Source: Bacteroidota bacterium
Lineage (GTDB): Bacteria; Bacteroidota; Bacteroidia; Chitinophagales; Chitinophagaceae
Length of the DNA: 64,000 nt
Reading direction: 5' to 3'
NCBI GenBank assembly: GCA_018267965.1
Contig: JAFDXK010000001.1
Coordinates: 434,001-498,000, forward strand
Shown here: positions 9,596 through 18,975 of the stretch, one piece after another
Layout of the letters: each line of letters starts with the position of its first letter
Numbering within the stretch: the first letter of the stretch is position 1
Notes under the pieces: generated by a model
The model's input: the letters and a program-made list of their open reading frames with translations, nothing else
Told to the model about the DNA's origin: nothing
Databases searched by the model: none
Translations under genes and position numbers: made by a program

Positions 9596-9696
9596 TCTTT
9601 ATCGTCTTATAATTGTCATACTAATGTTCATCTGCTAAAATCAGCACGGATTTTGTTATTTTACATAGTATATACCAACCACTTATAGCTCTAAAA

Positions 9697-11973
9697 ATGC
9701 TCAAGATGAAAAATTGTCTAACATTCCTACTAATCGCCATTACCTGCTTTACTGCACACGCCAATATCGATTATTGGCAAAAGGTGAGCAAGGAGAATAT
9801 TCCTGCAACTGTGAAACAAAATGTATTTCCCGACAGAGGAATCATATACGCGTTGCAGTTATCTACATTAAAAACACAACTGTGGGCATTATCTGAAAAC
9901 CCAAAAGAAGCAGTTGAATTAATGATTCCTGTGCCTGATGGTTCATTCCGAAAATTTAATGTATGGCAAGACCCCATGATGGAGGCAGGACTTGCTACCA
10001 AATATCCGGGCATCAAAACATTTACTGCTGTAGCTTCAGATAATAAAGCTGTGACTGCTAAATTGGATATCACCTTGTTGGGTTTCCACGCAATGATATA
10101 TGATGGTGACAATACCTTTTATATAGACCCGTATAGCAATCCTGAATCCGGGTATTATTACTGCTTTTATAAACGCGACCATCAGCAAATCAAAGACCAG
10201 CGTTGTGGTTTTGCAATTGATAAGAAAAACGGATTGATAGATGAAGAACCAATTAATCTGATAAGAGAAAGAGACCACGGACCGCAGTTGAAAACAAATG
10301 GCTCTGTAAAACGCACCTATAGATTGGCAATGGCTTGTACGGGCGAATATTCTGTAGCAGTTGCAGGTTCGTCAACTCCTACAAAAGCTATCTCACTGAG
10401 CGCTATTACTACTTCTGTCAATCGTGTGAATGGTGTGTTCGAAAAAGAACTCAGCATACACATGAACATCATCGCTAAAACGGATACCCTGATTTTTACT
10501 GATGCTGCTACCGATTCATTCCATTATAATACCAGTGCTTACAATCTAAAAGACGAAAACAAAACTGTTACTAATAAACTGATAGGCACAGCAAATTATG
10601 ATATAGGTCATGTATTCTCAACCGGTGTTAATTTAGGCGATGGGGCAGCAGAGTTAGAATGTGTATGTAATAATGCAGATAAAGCAGGGGGCGCTACAGG
10701 TCGCCCTAACCCAACGACAGATGCATTCGATATTGATTTTGTGATACACGAGATGGGGCACCAATACGGGGCTACACATACATTCAATGCCAATACAGGT
10801 TCTTGTACAAATAATGTAACACCATTAACTGCCTATGAACCGGGAAGCGGCTCAAGTATCATGGGTTATGCAGGTATTTGTTCAGCAATTAATGACCTGC
10901 AACCTCATAGCGATGATTATTTTCATGCCGCCAGCTTAGACCAGATTTCAGATTTTATCACTGATGCTTCTAAAGGTGCCATGTGCAGTGCAAACAGTTC
11001 TACAGGTAATAATGCCCCAACTGCACCCTCATTTACTACAAACTATAACGTTCCATATCTTACGCCTTTCGAATTGATATCACCTCAGGCAGTTGATGCA
11101 GACCACGATGTGATAACTTACAATTGGGAAGAATGGGATTTGGGCGATTTCAGGAAAGATTTTAATGATACTCGCGTTTTCGGGCCTATTTTCCGCTCAT
11201 TCAAACAAACAGAATCACAAACAAGGGTTTTCCCTACGCTTAATAAATTAAGAGATTGCATCACGAATTATCTCGGTGAAAAATTACCGGATACTGCACG
11301 TACACTTAAATTCACACTCACTATCAGGGATATATATAATGGGTATGGCTGTTTCTATCGCCCGTCAGACCTTATTACGCTGAATGTAGTTAATAGTTCA
11401 GGTCCTTTCATATTAACTTATCCCAATCTTAAAACTGATTATTGGCAGGTTGGTAGTTCTCAGACTGTTACATGGGATGTGGCTAACACAACTGCAGCAC
11501 CGGTTAATGCTGCGAATGTTGATATTTTCCTTTCATTGGACGATGGTGTAACGTATCCTTATCAGTTGGCTGCCAATACGCCTAATGATGGTAGTGAAGT
11601 AATTACAGTTCCTATGAATGCATATACTGCCAGTGCTCGTGTAAAAGTAAAAGGCGCGGGTAATGTATTTTTCGATATCAGTAATACAGGGTTTATTATT
11701 AACAACTGGCCTGCAAACGTAAATACTGTTAATGCCGATAATGGTGTAAGTATTTATCCTGTACCAGCTAAAGGAGTGTTGAATATAGACGTTCCAAACG
11801 GTGATAAATATGATGTAACCGTTACGAATACTTTAGGACAACAAATAATAAGTTTTAAAACAGACAAGCATACAACTGTATCTACAGATAGTTGGGCTGA
11901 GGGTATGTATAATTTGCAATTTGTAAACACCAATACAAATGAGAAATGGAGTAAAAGAGTAGTTGTAGAATAA
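9697..11973 (+). CDS. Secreted metallopeptidase (HEXXHXXGXXH, reprolysin-like) with T9SS sorting domain
   Basis: This is a 758-residue secreted zinc endopeptidase. It has a signal peptide (hydrophobic stretch at about 6-19, cleavage near HAN), a propeptide-like region, and a metzincin zinc motif HEMGHQYGATH with H351, H355 and H361 and catalytic E352. A SIMGYAG motif near 388, containing a conserved methionine, would serve as the Met-turn. A beta-sandwich region follows, and the last 80 residues form a type A T9SS sorting domain (SIYPVPAKGVLNID to the C-terminus). The protein should be exported by Sec, then moved across the outer membrane and attached to the surface or released. An alternative ATG at 9706 would shorten the signal peptide by three residues. 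It stands alone, ending at a terminator shared with uvrA. Confidence 0.85.
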   Translation: MLKMKNCLTFLLIAITCFTAHANIDYWQKVSKENIPATVKQNVFPDRGIIYALQLSTLKTQLWALSENPKEAVELMIPVPDGSFRKFNVWQDPMMEAGLATKYPGIKTFTAVASDNKAVTAKLDITLLGFHAMIYDGDNTFYIDPYSNPESGYYYCFYKRDHQQIKDQRCGFAIDKKNGLIDEEPINLIRERDHGPQLKTNGSVKRTYRLAMACTGEYSVAVAGSSTPTKAISLSAITTSVNRVNGVFEKELSIHMNIIAKTDTLIFTDAATDSFHYNTSAYNLKDENKTVTNKLIGTANYDIGHVFSTGVNLGDGAAELECVCNNADKAGGATGRPNPTTDAFDIDFVIHEMGHQYGATHTFNANTGSCTNNVTPLTAYEPGSGSSIMGYAGICSAINDLQPHSDDYFHAASLDQISDFITDASKGAMCSANSSTGNNAPTAPSFTTNYNVPYLTPFELISPQAVDADHDVITYNWEEWDLGDFRKDFNDTRVFGPIFRSFKQTESQTRVFPTLNKLRDCITNYLGEKLPDTARTLKFTLTIRDIYNGYGCFYRPSDLITLNVVNSSGPFILTYPNLKTDYWQVGSSQTVTWDVANTTAAPVNAANVDIFLSLDDGVTYPYQLAANTPNDGSEVITVPMNAYTASARVKVKGAGNVFFDISNTGFIINNWPANVNTVNADNGVSIYPVPAKGVLNIDVPNGDKYDVTVTNTLGQQIISFKTDKHTTVSTDSWAEGMYNLQFVNTNTNEKWSKRVVVE

Positions 11974-11995
11974 TACTCTTTGAATATAAAATAAT

Positions 11996-12021
11996 AAAGC
12001 CCCTTTTTTATGAGGGGCTTT
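11996..12021. terminator. Bidirectional terminator between the metallopeptidase and uvrA
   Basis: A 10-bp stem (11996-12004 and a further pair with 12013-12021, core AAGCCCCT/AGGGGCTT) has an 8-base T-rich loop and is followed by T-rich sequence in both directions. It separates two convergent genes. Confidence 0.85.
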
Positions 12022-12025
12022 TGTT

Positions 12026-14878
12026 TTAGAGTTCCAGTTTCAAATACTTCCCGGTATGGCTTTCTTTAATAGCAGCAATGTCTTCCGGTGTGCCGGTTCC
12101 TACCACTTCACCACCACCTTTACCGCCTTCAGGTCCTATGTCTATTACATAATCTGCAACTTTAACCACATCAAGGTTATGTTCTATCACCAATACAGTA
12201 TTGCCCCTGTCTACCAGCCTGTTTAGTACAGATAGCAAGTGTTTAATATCCTGAAAATGCAACCCTGTTGTAGGCTCGTCAAGAATATATATGGTTTGTC
12301 CCGTATCGCGTTTAGATAGTTCAGTAGCCAGTTTCACTCGTTGTGCTTCACCGCCACTTAGTGTTACAGCACTTTGTCCAAGTGTTACGTAGCCTAAGCC
12401 TACATCCTGCAATGTTTTTATTTTCCTGTGCAGGAAAGATACATTCACAAAAAACTCTACAGCCTCATCAACGGTCATGTTCAATACATCAGATATGGAT
12501 TTGCCTTTATAGCGTATCTCTAATGTTTCGCGGTTATACCTTCTGCCATTACATTTTTCACACGGCACATATACATCCGGTAGGAAGTTCATTTCTATCA
12601 CACGCATGCCGCCACCCTGGCATTCTTCGCATCTCCCACCTTTCACATTAAAAGAAAAACGCCCGGCATTATAGCCACGTATTTTAGCCTCAGGTATTTG
12701 TGCAAATAGTTGCCTTACCTCGTTGAAGAATCCGCAATAGGTTGCAGGGTTGCTGCGAGGTGTGCGCCCGATAGGGCTCTGGTCTATTTCAATTACTTTG
12801 TCTACATGTTCCAGCCCTTCTATCTTCTTGTAAGGCATCGGCACCTGTTTGAATTTTGGGTAGCAATGCTTAGCCAAAATAGGGTACAGCGTTTCATTGA
12901 TTAGCGTGCTCTTGCCACTTCCAGATACACCCGTCACACAAATGAAAGTACCTAACGGCAATTGAATGGAAACATTCTTCAGATTGTTGCCTGTGGCACC
13001 TTTCAATACTATCTTTTTACCAATACCTTTTCTTCTTTCTTCCGGTATTTCTATTTTTTGTTTATGGTTCAGATAGTCTGCAGTAGTTGTTTTTTCTTTT
13101 ATCACATTCGCAGGTGCACCCTGACTAACAATTCTTCCGCCATGTATACCTGCAGCAGGGCCAATGTCTATCAAATGGTCAGCCGCCAGCATAATGTCTT
13201 TATCATGCTCTACTACCAAAACGGAATTGCCACCATCACGCAGGTTTTTTAATGCTGATATCAGTTTCTGGTTGTCACGTTGATGCAACCCTATACTCGG
13301 CTCATCCAGTATGTAAGTAATGCCGGTAAGTTGTGAGCCTATCTGCGTAGCAAGTCGTATGCGTTGGCTTTCACCACCGCTTAGTGTGCGGGTAGGGCGG
13401 TCAATGGTTAGATAGTGCAATCCCACATCCAACAGGAAAACAAGTCGGTCTCTTATTTCTTTAAGAATGTCTTTTGCAATGACTTGTTGTTTATAGCTCA
13501 ATCTTTTTTCAAGCCCATCAAACCAGTTAGATAGCTCCTGCAAAGATTTGTGAGCTAATTCGGAAATGTTCTGGTTGTCTATTTTAAACCAAAGACTTTC
13601 TTTTCTTAGTCTCGCGCCATTACATTCAGGGCAGGTATTCAATTGCATATAGCCTTCTGCCCAATCGCGTATAGCTTCAGATGTAGTTTCTTTAAACCAG
13701 CGTAACAGCATATTCACAATACCTTCATAGTTGTGTTGTGCTACACTTTCGTGGTAGGTTTCTGCTTCGTCATCTACATAAGTTATTACGCCTTCTTCAT
13801 TGCCATAAAGCAGAATGTTCAATTGTTTTTCAGGAATATCTTTTATGGGTTTGTTGAGTGGTATTTTATATTTTTTTGCCAGTATTGTTGCCTGGTTAAA
13901 GGTCCAAGATTCGCGTTCTTCGCCCAGCGGTGCAATGCCACCATCATTAATGCTCTTCGTTGGGTCAGGAATTACTTCCTGCATGTTTACAAGATATACA
14001 CTGCCAAGTCCTTTACACTTAGGGCAGGCACCGTAAGGAGAGTTGAATGAAAATGTATTTGGTGATGGCTCTTCATAAGATATGCCTGTATCAGCGCACA
14101 TTAATTGTTTACTGTATTGCGATACAGTGTTTTTATCTGCATCCAGTACAAATAACAAATCCTTACCAACCTGTAATGCTTTCTGTATGCTCTGACTTAG
14201 CCTGGCTTTGGCATCGCTTTGCACCGCAAGCCTGTCCACTACCAATTCTATATCGTGTATTTTATACCTGTCAAGTTGCATTCTTTCTTTCAGCTCCATT
14301 ATCTCACCATCTACACGAACTTTAGTCCATGCTTGCTTGCGCAGTTGTTCAAACAGCTCACGGTAATGTCCTTTACGCCCTCTGACTATCGGTGCCAATA
14401 AAACAATCCGTCTATTAGAAAATTGCTGTTGTATATGTTCAATGATTTCCTCCTCACTGAATTTTGACATTTTCTTGCCTGTGTTGTAAGAATATGCGTC
14501 AGCAACACGGGCATACAACAAACGCATAAAGTCATACACCTCTGTTACTGTACCTACTGTAGAGCGAGGATTACGATTGGTTGTTTTTTGTTCGATAGAT
14601 ATAACAGGAGAAAGGCCTGTTATCTTGTCAACATCCGGCCTGTCAAGGTCTCCCAGGAATTGCCTTGCATAAGCAGCAAAGCTTTCCATGTACCTGCGTT
14701 GTCCCTCTGCAAATATGGTATCAAAAGCCAAAGATGATTTACCACTGCCGCTGATACCTGTTATTACTACAAGTTTATTTTTGGGTATGCTTACATCTAT
14801 ATTCTTCAGGTTGTGCACCCTTGCGCCCGATACTTCAATGTTGTCTGTAATGGGATTAGTCCTCTCTTGTGTAGCCAT
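12026..14878 (-). CDS. uvrA: Excinuclease ABC subunit A (first copy)
   Basis: UvrA is the damage-scanning ATPase of nucleotide excision repair and loads UvrB at lesions. The 950-residue protein has both ABC modules: Walker A motifs GISGSGKS near 40 and GVSGSGKS near 650, two signatures of the LSGGE type, and two zinc modules with CxxC pairs (CPKCKG and CPECNG; CEECQGGG and CEKCNG). The region after RTPRSTVGTVTEVYDF is the UvrB-interaction domain and carries the canonical APIVRGRKG motif. This copy therefore looks like the standard repair UvrA. A second, more divergent full-length UvrA lies at 23093-25927. No uvrB is in the window. Confidence 0.95.
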   Translation of the reverse strand: MATQERTNPITDNIEVSGARVHNLKNIDVSIPKNKLVVITGISGSGKSSLAFDTIFAEGQRRYMESFAAYARQFLGDLDRPDVDKITGLSPVISIEQKTTNRNPRSTVGTVTEVYDFMRLLYARVADAYSYNTGKKMSKFSEEEIIEHIQQQFSNRRIVLLAPIVRGRKGHYRELFEQLRKQAWTKVRVDGEIMELKERMQLDRYKIHDIELVVDRLAVQSDAKARLSQSIQKALQVGKDLLFVLDADKNTVSQYSKQLMCADTGISYEEPSPNTFSFNSPYGACPKCKGLGSVYLVNMQEVIPDPTKSINDGGIAPLGEERESWTFNQATILAKKYKIPLNKPIKDIPEKQLNILLYGNEEGVITYVDDEAETYHESVAQHNYEGIVNMLLRWFKETTSEAIRDWAEGYMQLNTCPECNGARLRKESLWFKIDNQNISELAHKSLQELSNWFDGLEKRLSYKQQVIAKDILKEIRDRLVFLLDVGLHYLTIDRPTRTLSGGESQRIRLATQIGSQLTGITYILDEPSIGLHQRDNQKLISALKNLRDGGNSVLVVEHDKDIMLAADHLIDIGPAAGIHGGRIVSQGAPANVIKEKTTTADYLNHKQKIEIPEERRKGIGKKIVLKGATGNNLKNVSIQLPLGTFICVTGVSGSGKSTLINETLYPILAKHCYPKFKQVPMPYKKIEGLEHVDKVIEIDQSPIGRTPRSNPATYCGFFNEVRQLFAQIPEAKIRGYNAGRFSFNVKGGRCEECQGGGMRVIEMNFLPDVYVPCEKCNGRRYNRETLEIRYKGKSISDVLNMTVDEAVEFFVNVSFLHRKIKTLQDVGLGYVTLGQSAVTLSGGEAQRVKLATELSKRDTGQTIYILDEPTTGLHFQDIKHLLSVLNRLVDRGNTVLVIEHNLDVVKVADYVIDIGPEGGKGGGEVVGTGTPEDIAAIKESHTGKYLKLEL

Positions 14879-14930
14879 AAAAATTCAGGATACGCAAGTT
14901 AAACATATAAATGATGGGAAAAGGAGAGTG

Positions 14931-15893
14931 TTAATGGTTTCTGTCTATGGCATAATTTACCAATGACACCATAGCTTCAGTGGCCGCAGAGGGAGGGTAG
15001 GCTTTGAGCATTTCCAGCGCTTCCTCTTTGTATTGTTTCATTTTTTGGGCGGCATACTCAATACCACCTGTTGCTTTCACACAGTCTATTACCTCCTGCA
15101 CTTTTTGCCTGTTGGTGTTTTGGTTCTTAACTATGTATATTATTTTTCTTTTTGTTTGATTATCAACGTTTTGTAAGGTGTAAATAAGCGGAAGGGTCAT
15201 CTTTTTTTCTTTGATATCTATGCCGGTAGGTTTCCCGATTGGGCCCGTCCCGTAGTCAAAAAGGTCATCTTTTATCTGGAAAGCTATACCCACTTTCTCG
15301 CCAAACTGTCTAAAATGCTCTGAAATTTCAACACTGTCGGTTGCTGAATATGCACCGGCAGAGCAGGCAGAAGATAATAGGGACGCGGTTTTTGAGCGAA
15401 TAATCTCAAAATATACTTCCTCGGTTATATCCAGTTTACGGGCTTTTTCCATCTGTAGCAGCTCACCTTCACTCATCTCTTTCACCGCCCGTGATGTAAT
15501 CTTAAGAATTTGATAGTCTTCATGCCCCAATGATAATAACAGGCCTTTTGCCAGCAAATAATCGCCTACTAATACTGCAATTTTATTCTTCCATAGGGCA
15601 TTTATAGAGAAAAAATTTCGTCTCATCATCGAGTTATCCACAATGTCATCGTGCACAAGGGTGGCAGTATGTAGTAATTCTATGACAGAAGCAGCCCTGT
15701 AAGTATTCTCTTTGATGTTCCCGGCAATTTTTGCGGATAACAAAACAAACATAGGGCGCATTTGCTTGCCTTTTCGTTTGATGATAAACCGCATAATCCT
15801 TTCCAGTAAAGGGTTTGAGCCTTTTACGCTTTCCGAAAATTTCTTTTCAAACAATTCTAATTCATCACCTATTAGCCGCTTTACTAGCTCCAT
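14931..15893 (-). CDS. Polyprenyl diphosphate synthase (trans-isoprenyl chain elongation)
   Basis: This cytoplasmic enzyme extends allylic diphosphates with isopentenyl diphosphate, probably to make the menaquinone side chain. The 320-residue protein has the first aspartate-rich motif in HDDIVDNSMMRR near 81-92 and the second in FQIKDDLFDYG near 207-217, plus a GEXXQ-like GELLQME segment. It resembles the octaprenyl/heptaprenyl synthase group (IspB-like). Product length depends on residues before the first DDxxD and cannot be assigned here. It lies 52 bases upstream of uvrA on the same strand, so co-transcription is possible. Confidence 0.88.
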   Translation of the reverse strand: MELVKRLIGDELELFEKKFSESVKGSNPLLERIMRFIIKRKGKQMRPMFVLLSAKIAGNIKENTYRAASVIELLHTATLVHDDIVDNSMMRRNFFSINALWKNKIAVLVGDYLLAKGLLLSLGHEDYQILKITSRAVKEMSEGELLQMEKARKLDITEEVYFEIIRSKTASLLSSACSAGAYSATDSVEISEHFRQFGEKVGIAFQIKDDLFDYGTGPIGKPTGIDIKEKKMTLPLIYTLQNVDNQTKRKIIYIVKNQNTNRQKVQEVIDCVKATGGIEYAAQKMKQYKEEALEMLKAYPPSAATEAMVSLVNYAIDRNH

Positions 15894-16048
15894 CTTACGT
15901 TAATTATCGGTGAATGTAATGTTAACCTATGGTAAAAAAAGCAAAAATCGTTGATGTATAGCAACCAACAAATTACTTTTACGGGGATTAGGTATGAATT
16001 TTATACACATGTATATTTAAAAACACTAAATATTTTTATATGTTGTTC

Positions 16049-16080
16049 TTTGTTTTTTTAAACTGTGTAACATACCTTTG
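16049..16080 (+). promoter_or_regulatory. Strong Bacteroidota-type promoter of the OmpA-family gene
   Basis: The -33 element TTTG (16049-16052) and the -7 element TACCTTTG (16073-16080) match the Bacteroidota consensus TTTG-N(19-20)-TAnnTTTG with a 20-base spacer. Initiation would be near 16086, leaving a leader of about 43 bases that is AT-rich. This is the best promoter match in the window. The rest of 15894-16048 is AT-rich with no other recognisable site. Confidence 0.75.
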
Positions 16081-16128
16081 TCATGCTTTTATTTAGTTTA
16101 ACCAAAATTTTTAAATAAACACTTTGTT

Positions 16129-17865
16129 ATGGTCAACAAAAAGTACCTATTGCTAGCCAGCTTATGTTCGCTAATGGCAACGCAGCCGGTATTCGCACAA
16201 GATGTTCAAACTGCTAAATGGTCAGGTCGCGATATGACATATCGCGGACAGAGCTATGATGTTTTGGATTCTAGCTATGTGCCCGGCTTCCGTATGAAAC
16301 AACATCGTAAGTTCATGAATCACCAATACGCATTCCCAGCACGTCCTCGTAACATGTGGGAAATCGGTATTGGCGGTGGTCTTTATAACGTATCAGGCGA
16401 CGTGCCTACTCTGATGGCATGGCAGTCTAAAAAATTCCGTTCAATGGGATTTGACGTACATGTACGTAAAGCATGGGGTTATGTGTTCTCTACGCGTTTA
16501 CAATACATCTACGGTGTTGCAAATGGTTTGCAATGGCAAGAAAGCCGCAACTACAGGTGGAATCCAGCTTGGAAGGATTACTACAATGCTGCAATCCTTG
16601 AAAACCTGAATCAGCCTACTGATCCTGTTTTCTACAACTACCGTATGGAAGCGCATCATTTGAACTTAGACTTCATCGCTTCTTTAAACAATATTAAATT
16701 CCACAAAGCTCGTACTGGTATCTCTGTTTACGCGTTCTTAGGTTTGGGTGCTCTGGCATACAATACCCGTGTTAACGCATTGGATGATAACAGCGCTACT
16801 CACAAATATGATTTCTACAAAATCGTAGGTTTCAACAACTTCACTCCTGAAGTTCACGAAAACCACCGCGATATTCAGAAGAAATTACAAGATGGTATGG
16901 ATGATACATACGAAACTGACGCTGAAAACGAAAGGGATCACCGTCGTCCGTCTATCTTCAAAAATAAAACTTTACAATTTGCACCAAGCTTTGGTTTGGG
17001 TATGCAAATCCGTTGCAGCAAACGCATCAACATCTCTATCGAAGATCGCGTTACTATGCCATGGGATGATGACTTGTTAGATGGTCAACGTTGGTCAGAA
17101 CAAGTTTACGGTTCTCCGGTTCAAACTAACCAAAACGATGGTATCAACTACCTGAGTGTAGGTATCAACTTCAACCTGGGTAACAAACGTAAAAATGTTG
17201 AACCATTGTACTGGCTTAACCCACTGGATCACTCATACAACGAGCTTACTTACCCTCGTCATATGCTGTTGCCTGACCCAATTCTCCCTGATGCTGATGG
17301 TGATGGTATCACTGACCAGTTCGACAAATGCCCTGGTACTCCAATGGGTGTAGCTGTTGACAGCCATGGTTGCCCACTTGATACTGATGGTGATGGTGTA
17401 CCTGATGATCGTGATAAGCAATTGATCACTCCAACAGAATGTCAACCAGTTGACGCTGACGGTGTAGGTAAATGTCCTTGCCCAGAAGGTTGCGGTACAG
17501 TAGCTTCTTCTTGCGGTAACATCGGTGCAGGTAGCATTACTTTCGATAACAACGCTTCTAAAATACGTCCTGCTGCACAAGCACAATTGGCAACACTTGC
17601 TGCTCAAATGCAAGCTAACCCAACTTGTAAAGTAGTTGTAACTGGTGCCGGTAACGGTAGCAAAGTTCAACAACAACGTTCTTGGGATCGCGTTAATGCA
17701 GTTATCGAATACATGAGTGAAAAACACGGTATCGATCGCAATAAATTCATATTCCAATATGGAACTGCAGGTGATGCAAACTCAGTTATGTATCGTTCTG
17801 CAATGCCGGGTGAAGAAGGTCCTGCTAACGTAGCACCTCCATTCCCTAACTTGCGTCGCGACTAA
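16129..17865 (+). CDS. OmpA family outer membrane protein with thrombospondin type 3 repeats
   Basis: This is a structural outer-membrane protein that links the membrane to peptidoglycan. It has a signal peptide (cleavage after FAQ near residue 23), an N-terminal barrel-like region of about 350 residues, calcium-binding thrombospondin type 3 repeats near 388-430 (DADGDGITD, DTDGDGVPDD) and a C-terminal OmpA domain near 455-560 (ITFDNNASKIRP, then a relaxed peptidoglycan-binding segment). The usual NxRLS-type motif is degenerate: the region reads QQQRSWDRVNAVIEYM. Codon use differs sharply from its neighbours, favouring AAC, GGT, GCT, CGT and TAC, the pattern of very highly expressed genes. 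This fits the near-consensus promoter and the strong terminator. It is monocistronic. Confidence 0.88.
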   Translation: MVNKKYLLLASLCSLMATQPVFAQDVQTAKWSGRDMTYRGQSYDVLDSSYVPGFRMKQHRKFMNHQYAFPARPRNMWEIGIGGGLYNVSGDVPTLMAWQSKKFRSMGFDVHVRKAWGYVFSTRLQYIYGVANGLQWQESRNYRWNPAWKDYYNAAILENLNQPTDPVFYNYRMEAHHLNLDFIASLNNIKFHKARTGISVYAFLGLGALAYNTRVNALDDNSATHKYDFYKIVGFNNFTPEVHENHRDIQKKLQDGMDDTYETDAENERDHRRPSIFKNKTLQFAPSFGLGMQIRCSKRINISIEDRVTMPWDDDLLDGQRWSEQVYGSPVQTNQNDGINYLSVGINFNLGNKRKNVEPLYWLNPLDHSYNELTYPRHMLLPDPILPDADGDGITDQFDKCPGTPMGVAVDSHGCPLDTDGDGVPDDRDKQLITPTECQPVDADGVGKCPCPEGCGTVASSCGNIGAGSITFDNNASKIRPAAQAQLATLAAQMQANPTCKVVVTGAGNGSKVQQQRSWDRVNAVIEYMSEKHGIDRNKFIFQYGTAGDANSVMYRSAMPGEEGPANVAPPFPNLRRD

Positions 17866-17888
17866 TTAAACTAAAAAAAGCACAATAA

Positions 17889-17920
17889 AATATCCCCCGA
17901 CTAATCGGGGGATATTTGTT
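17889..17920 (+). terminator. Intrinsic terminator of the OmpA-family gene
   Basis: A perfect 12-bp stem (17889-17900 with 17905-17916, core TATCCCCCGA/TCGGGGGATA) with loop CTAA is followed by a T-rich tail. It can also serve the convergent kinase gene. Confidence 0.9.
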
Positions 17921-17976
17921 TTTGGTAAGTTGTATAAAGAAAAGACAGCTATAGCTGCGAAAAGATCGGACTGTAA

Positions 17977-18828
17977 TTAGAGATGCTTTTTGTGATAAGC
18001 TATCAAGCCCTCCATCGGGCTTTTGATGATGTTGCCTATTTCCAGTTCATACTGTTGGCATAATGAGCGTATGATATCGCTAAACTCATAAGCTACAGAA
18101 CCTGAAAAGTATAACGGCAACTTCCAGCTCTCGCGATATTTAAGTATGTGGTGATGAAAGAAATCATTGATACAATCTTCGAGGATATTCTCCACCATAT
18201 AGTGGCCCCTGTTTTGCATTAATAGTTTCACAAAGCTGGCAAGATACCTGTTCGGTATGGGCTCTTTATATAAAGTGTTGATGATCTTTCCAATGTCATT
18301 GCCATATAGCTGTTCAAAAGCAGCTTTTAGCTCTGCATCAAAAGTGCCATAGGCATAATATTGTAAAACCCGTTTTCCCAGGTAGTTACCACCGCCTTCG
18401 TCTCCGGCTATATAGCCAAGTGACGGTAATTGTTGTTTAATGGTTTTCCCATTGTAATAGCAGCAGTTACTGCCAGTACCCAAAATAGCTACAACGCCCT
18501 TGCCATCGCCGCAAAGCGAATGAGCTGCCGCCATCATATCAGTATAGACAGCTACGTCCTTTACGCCAAATGCTTTTTTGAGTAACTTTGTAAGTCTGGT
18601 CTGATTAGTTGGATTACCGGTACCGGCTCCATAATATACGATTCTGCTCACAGGGTACTTTTTGCTGTTCCAACCCAGCTCTTTTAGAATAATGGAGGCA
18701 ATTGTGTCGTCTGATTGCAGCCATGGGTTAATGCCTGAAGTTTTGGCGTTTACAGGCTTTTTGCCCTTTGCCAAAAAACACCAGTCGGTTTTTGTTGAGC
18801 CGCTTTCTACTAATAACACAGAAGACAT
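17977..18828 (-). CDS. BadF/BadG/BcrA/BcrD-type ATPase, likely N-acetylglucosamine kinase
   Basis: This is a sugar-kinase-fold (ASKHA) protein of 283 residues. It has the phosphate-1 motif LVESGSTKTDW at the N-terminus, a second nucleotide loop with ILGTGSN, and GYIAGDEGGGNYLGKR in the middle, all characteristic of the N-acetylglucosamine kinase branch of the BcrAD family. It probably phosphorylates GlcNAc or a related amino sugar from wall recycling or chitin. The ATG at 18828 gives the standard N-terminus; the frame stays open further upstream but that part is unlike the family. No transporter or deacetylase gene is next to it to confirm the substrate. Confidence 0.8.
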   Translation of the reverse strand: MSSVLLVESGSTKTDWCFLAKGKKPVNAKTSGINPWLQSDDTIASIILKELGWNSKKYPVSRIVYYGAGTGNPTNQTRLTKLLKKAFGVKDVAVYTDMMAAAHSLCGDGKGVVAILGTGSNCCYYNGKTIKQQLPSLGYIAGDEGGGNYLGKRVLQYYAYGTFDAELKAAFEQLYGNDIGKIINTLYKEPIPNRYLASFVKLLMQNRGHYMVENILEDCINDFFHHHILKYRESWKLPLYFSGSVAYEFSDIIRSLCQQYELEIGNIIKSPMEGLIAYHKKHL

Positions 18829-18949
18829 GCAATGGGATTTGTAGTACAAATTTGGTACATACAATTTCAATTTCCTAATGTATGCTAAAGTCTTTTCTTT
18901 AATCAATACAGTTATATGAATTCCTGATTATTTAATTGCTAAATGCACC

Positions 18950-18957
18950 TAACTTTG
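18950..18957 (+). promoter_or_regulatory. -7 promoter element of the S41 protease gene
   Basis: TAACTTTG matches TAnnTTTG exactly, 18 bases before the start codon. No good TTTG -33 element is present at the expected distance. Confidence 0.45.
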
Positions 18958-18975
18958 CACCCACTTTATCAGTAA

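Noticed and set aside
9637..9654. AAAATC/GATTTT hairpin after copA as a terminator
   Set aside because: The 6-bp stem is nearly all A-T with only one G-C pair at the loop side, too weak to call with confidence.
17285..17420. Short tandem Asp/Gly-rich units that look like a repeat array
   Set aside because: They are the thrombospondin type 3 repeats inside the OmpA-type protein and are degenerate at the DNA level; not a mobile or CRISPR repeat.
17233..17757. Long open frame (174 codons) antisense to the OmpA-type gene
   Set aside because: It lies in the GC-shaped codon pattern of a highly expressed gene, has no signal or domain, and overlaps the coding strand completely; it is a shadow of the sense frame.
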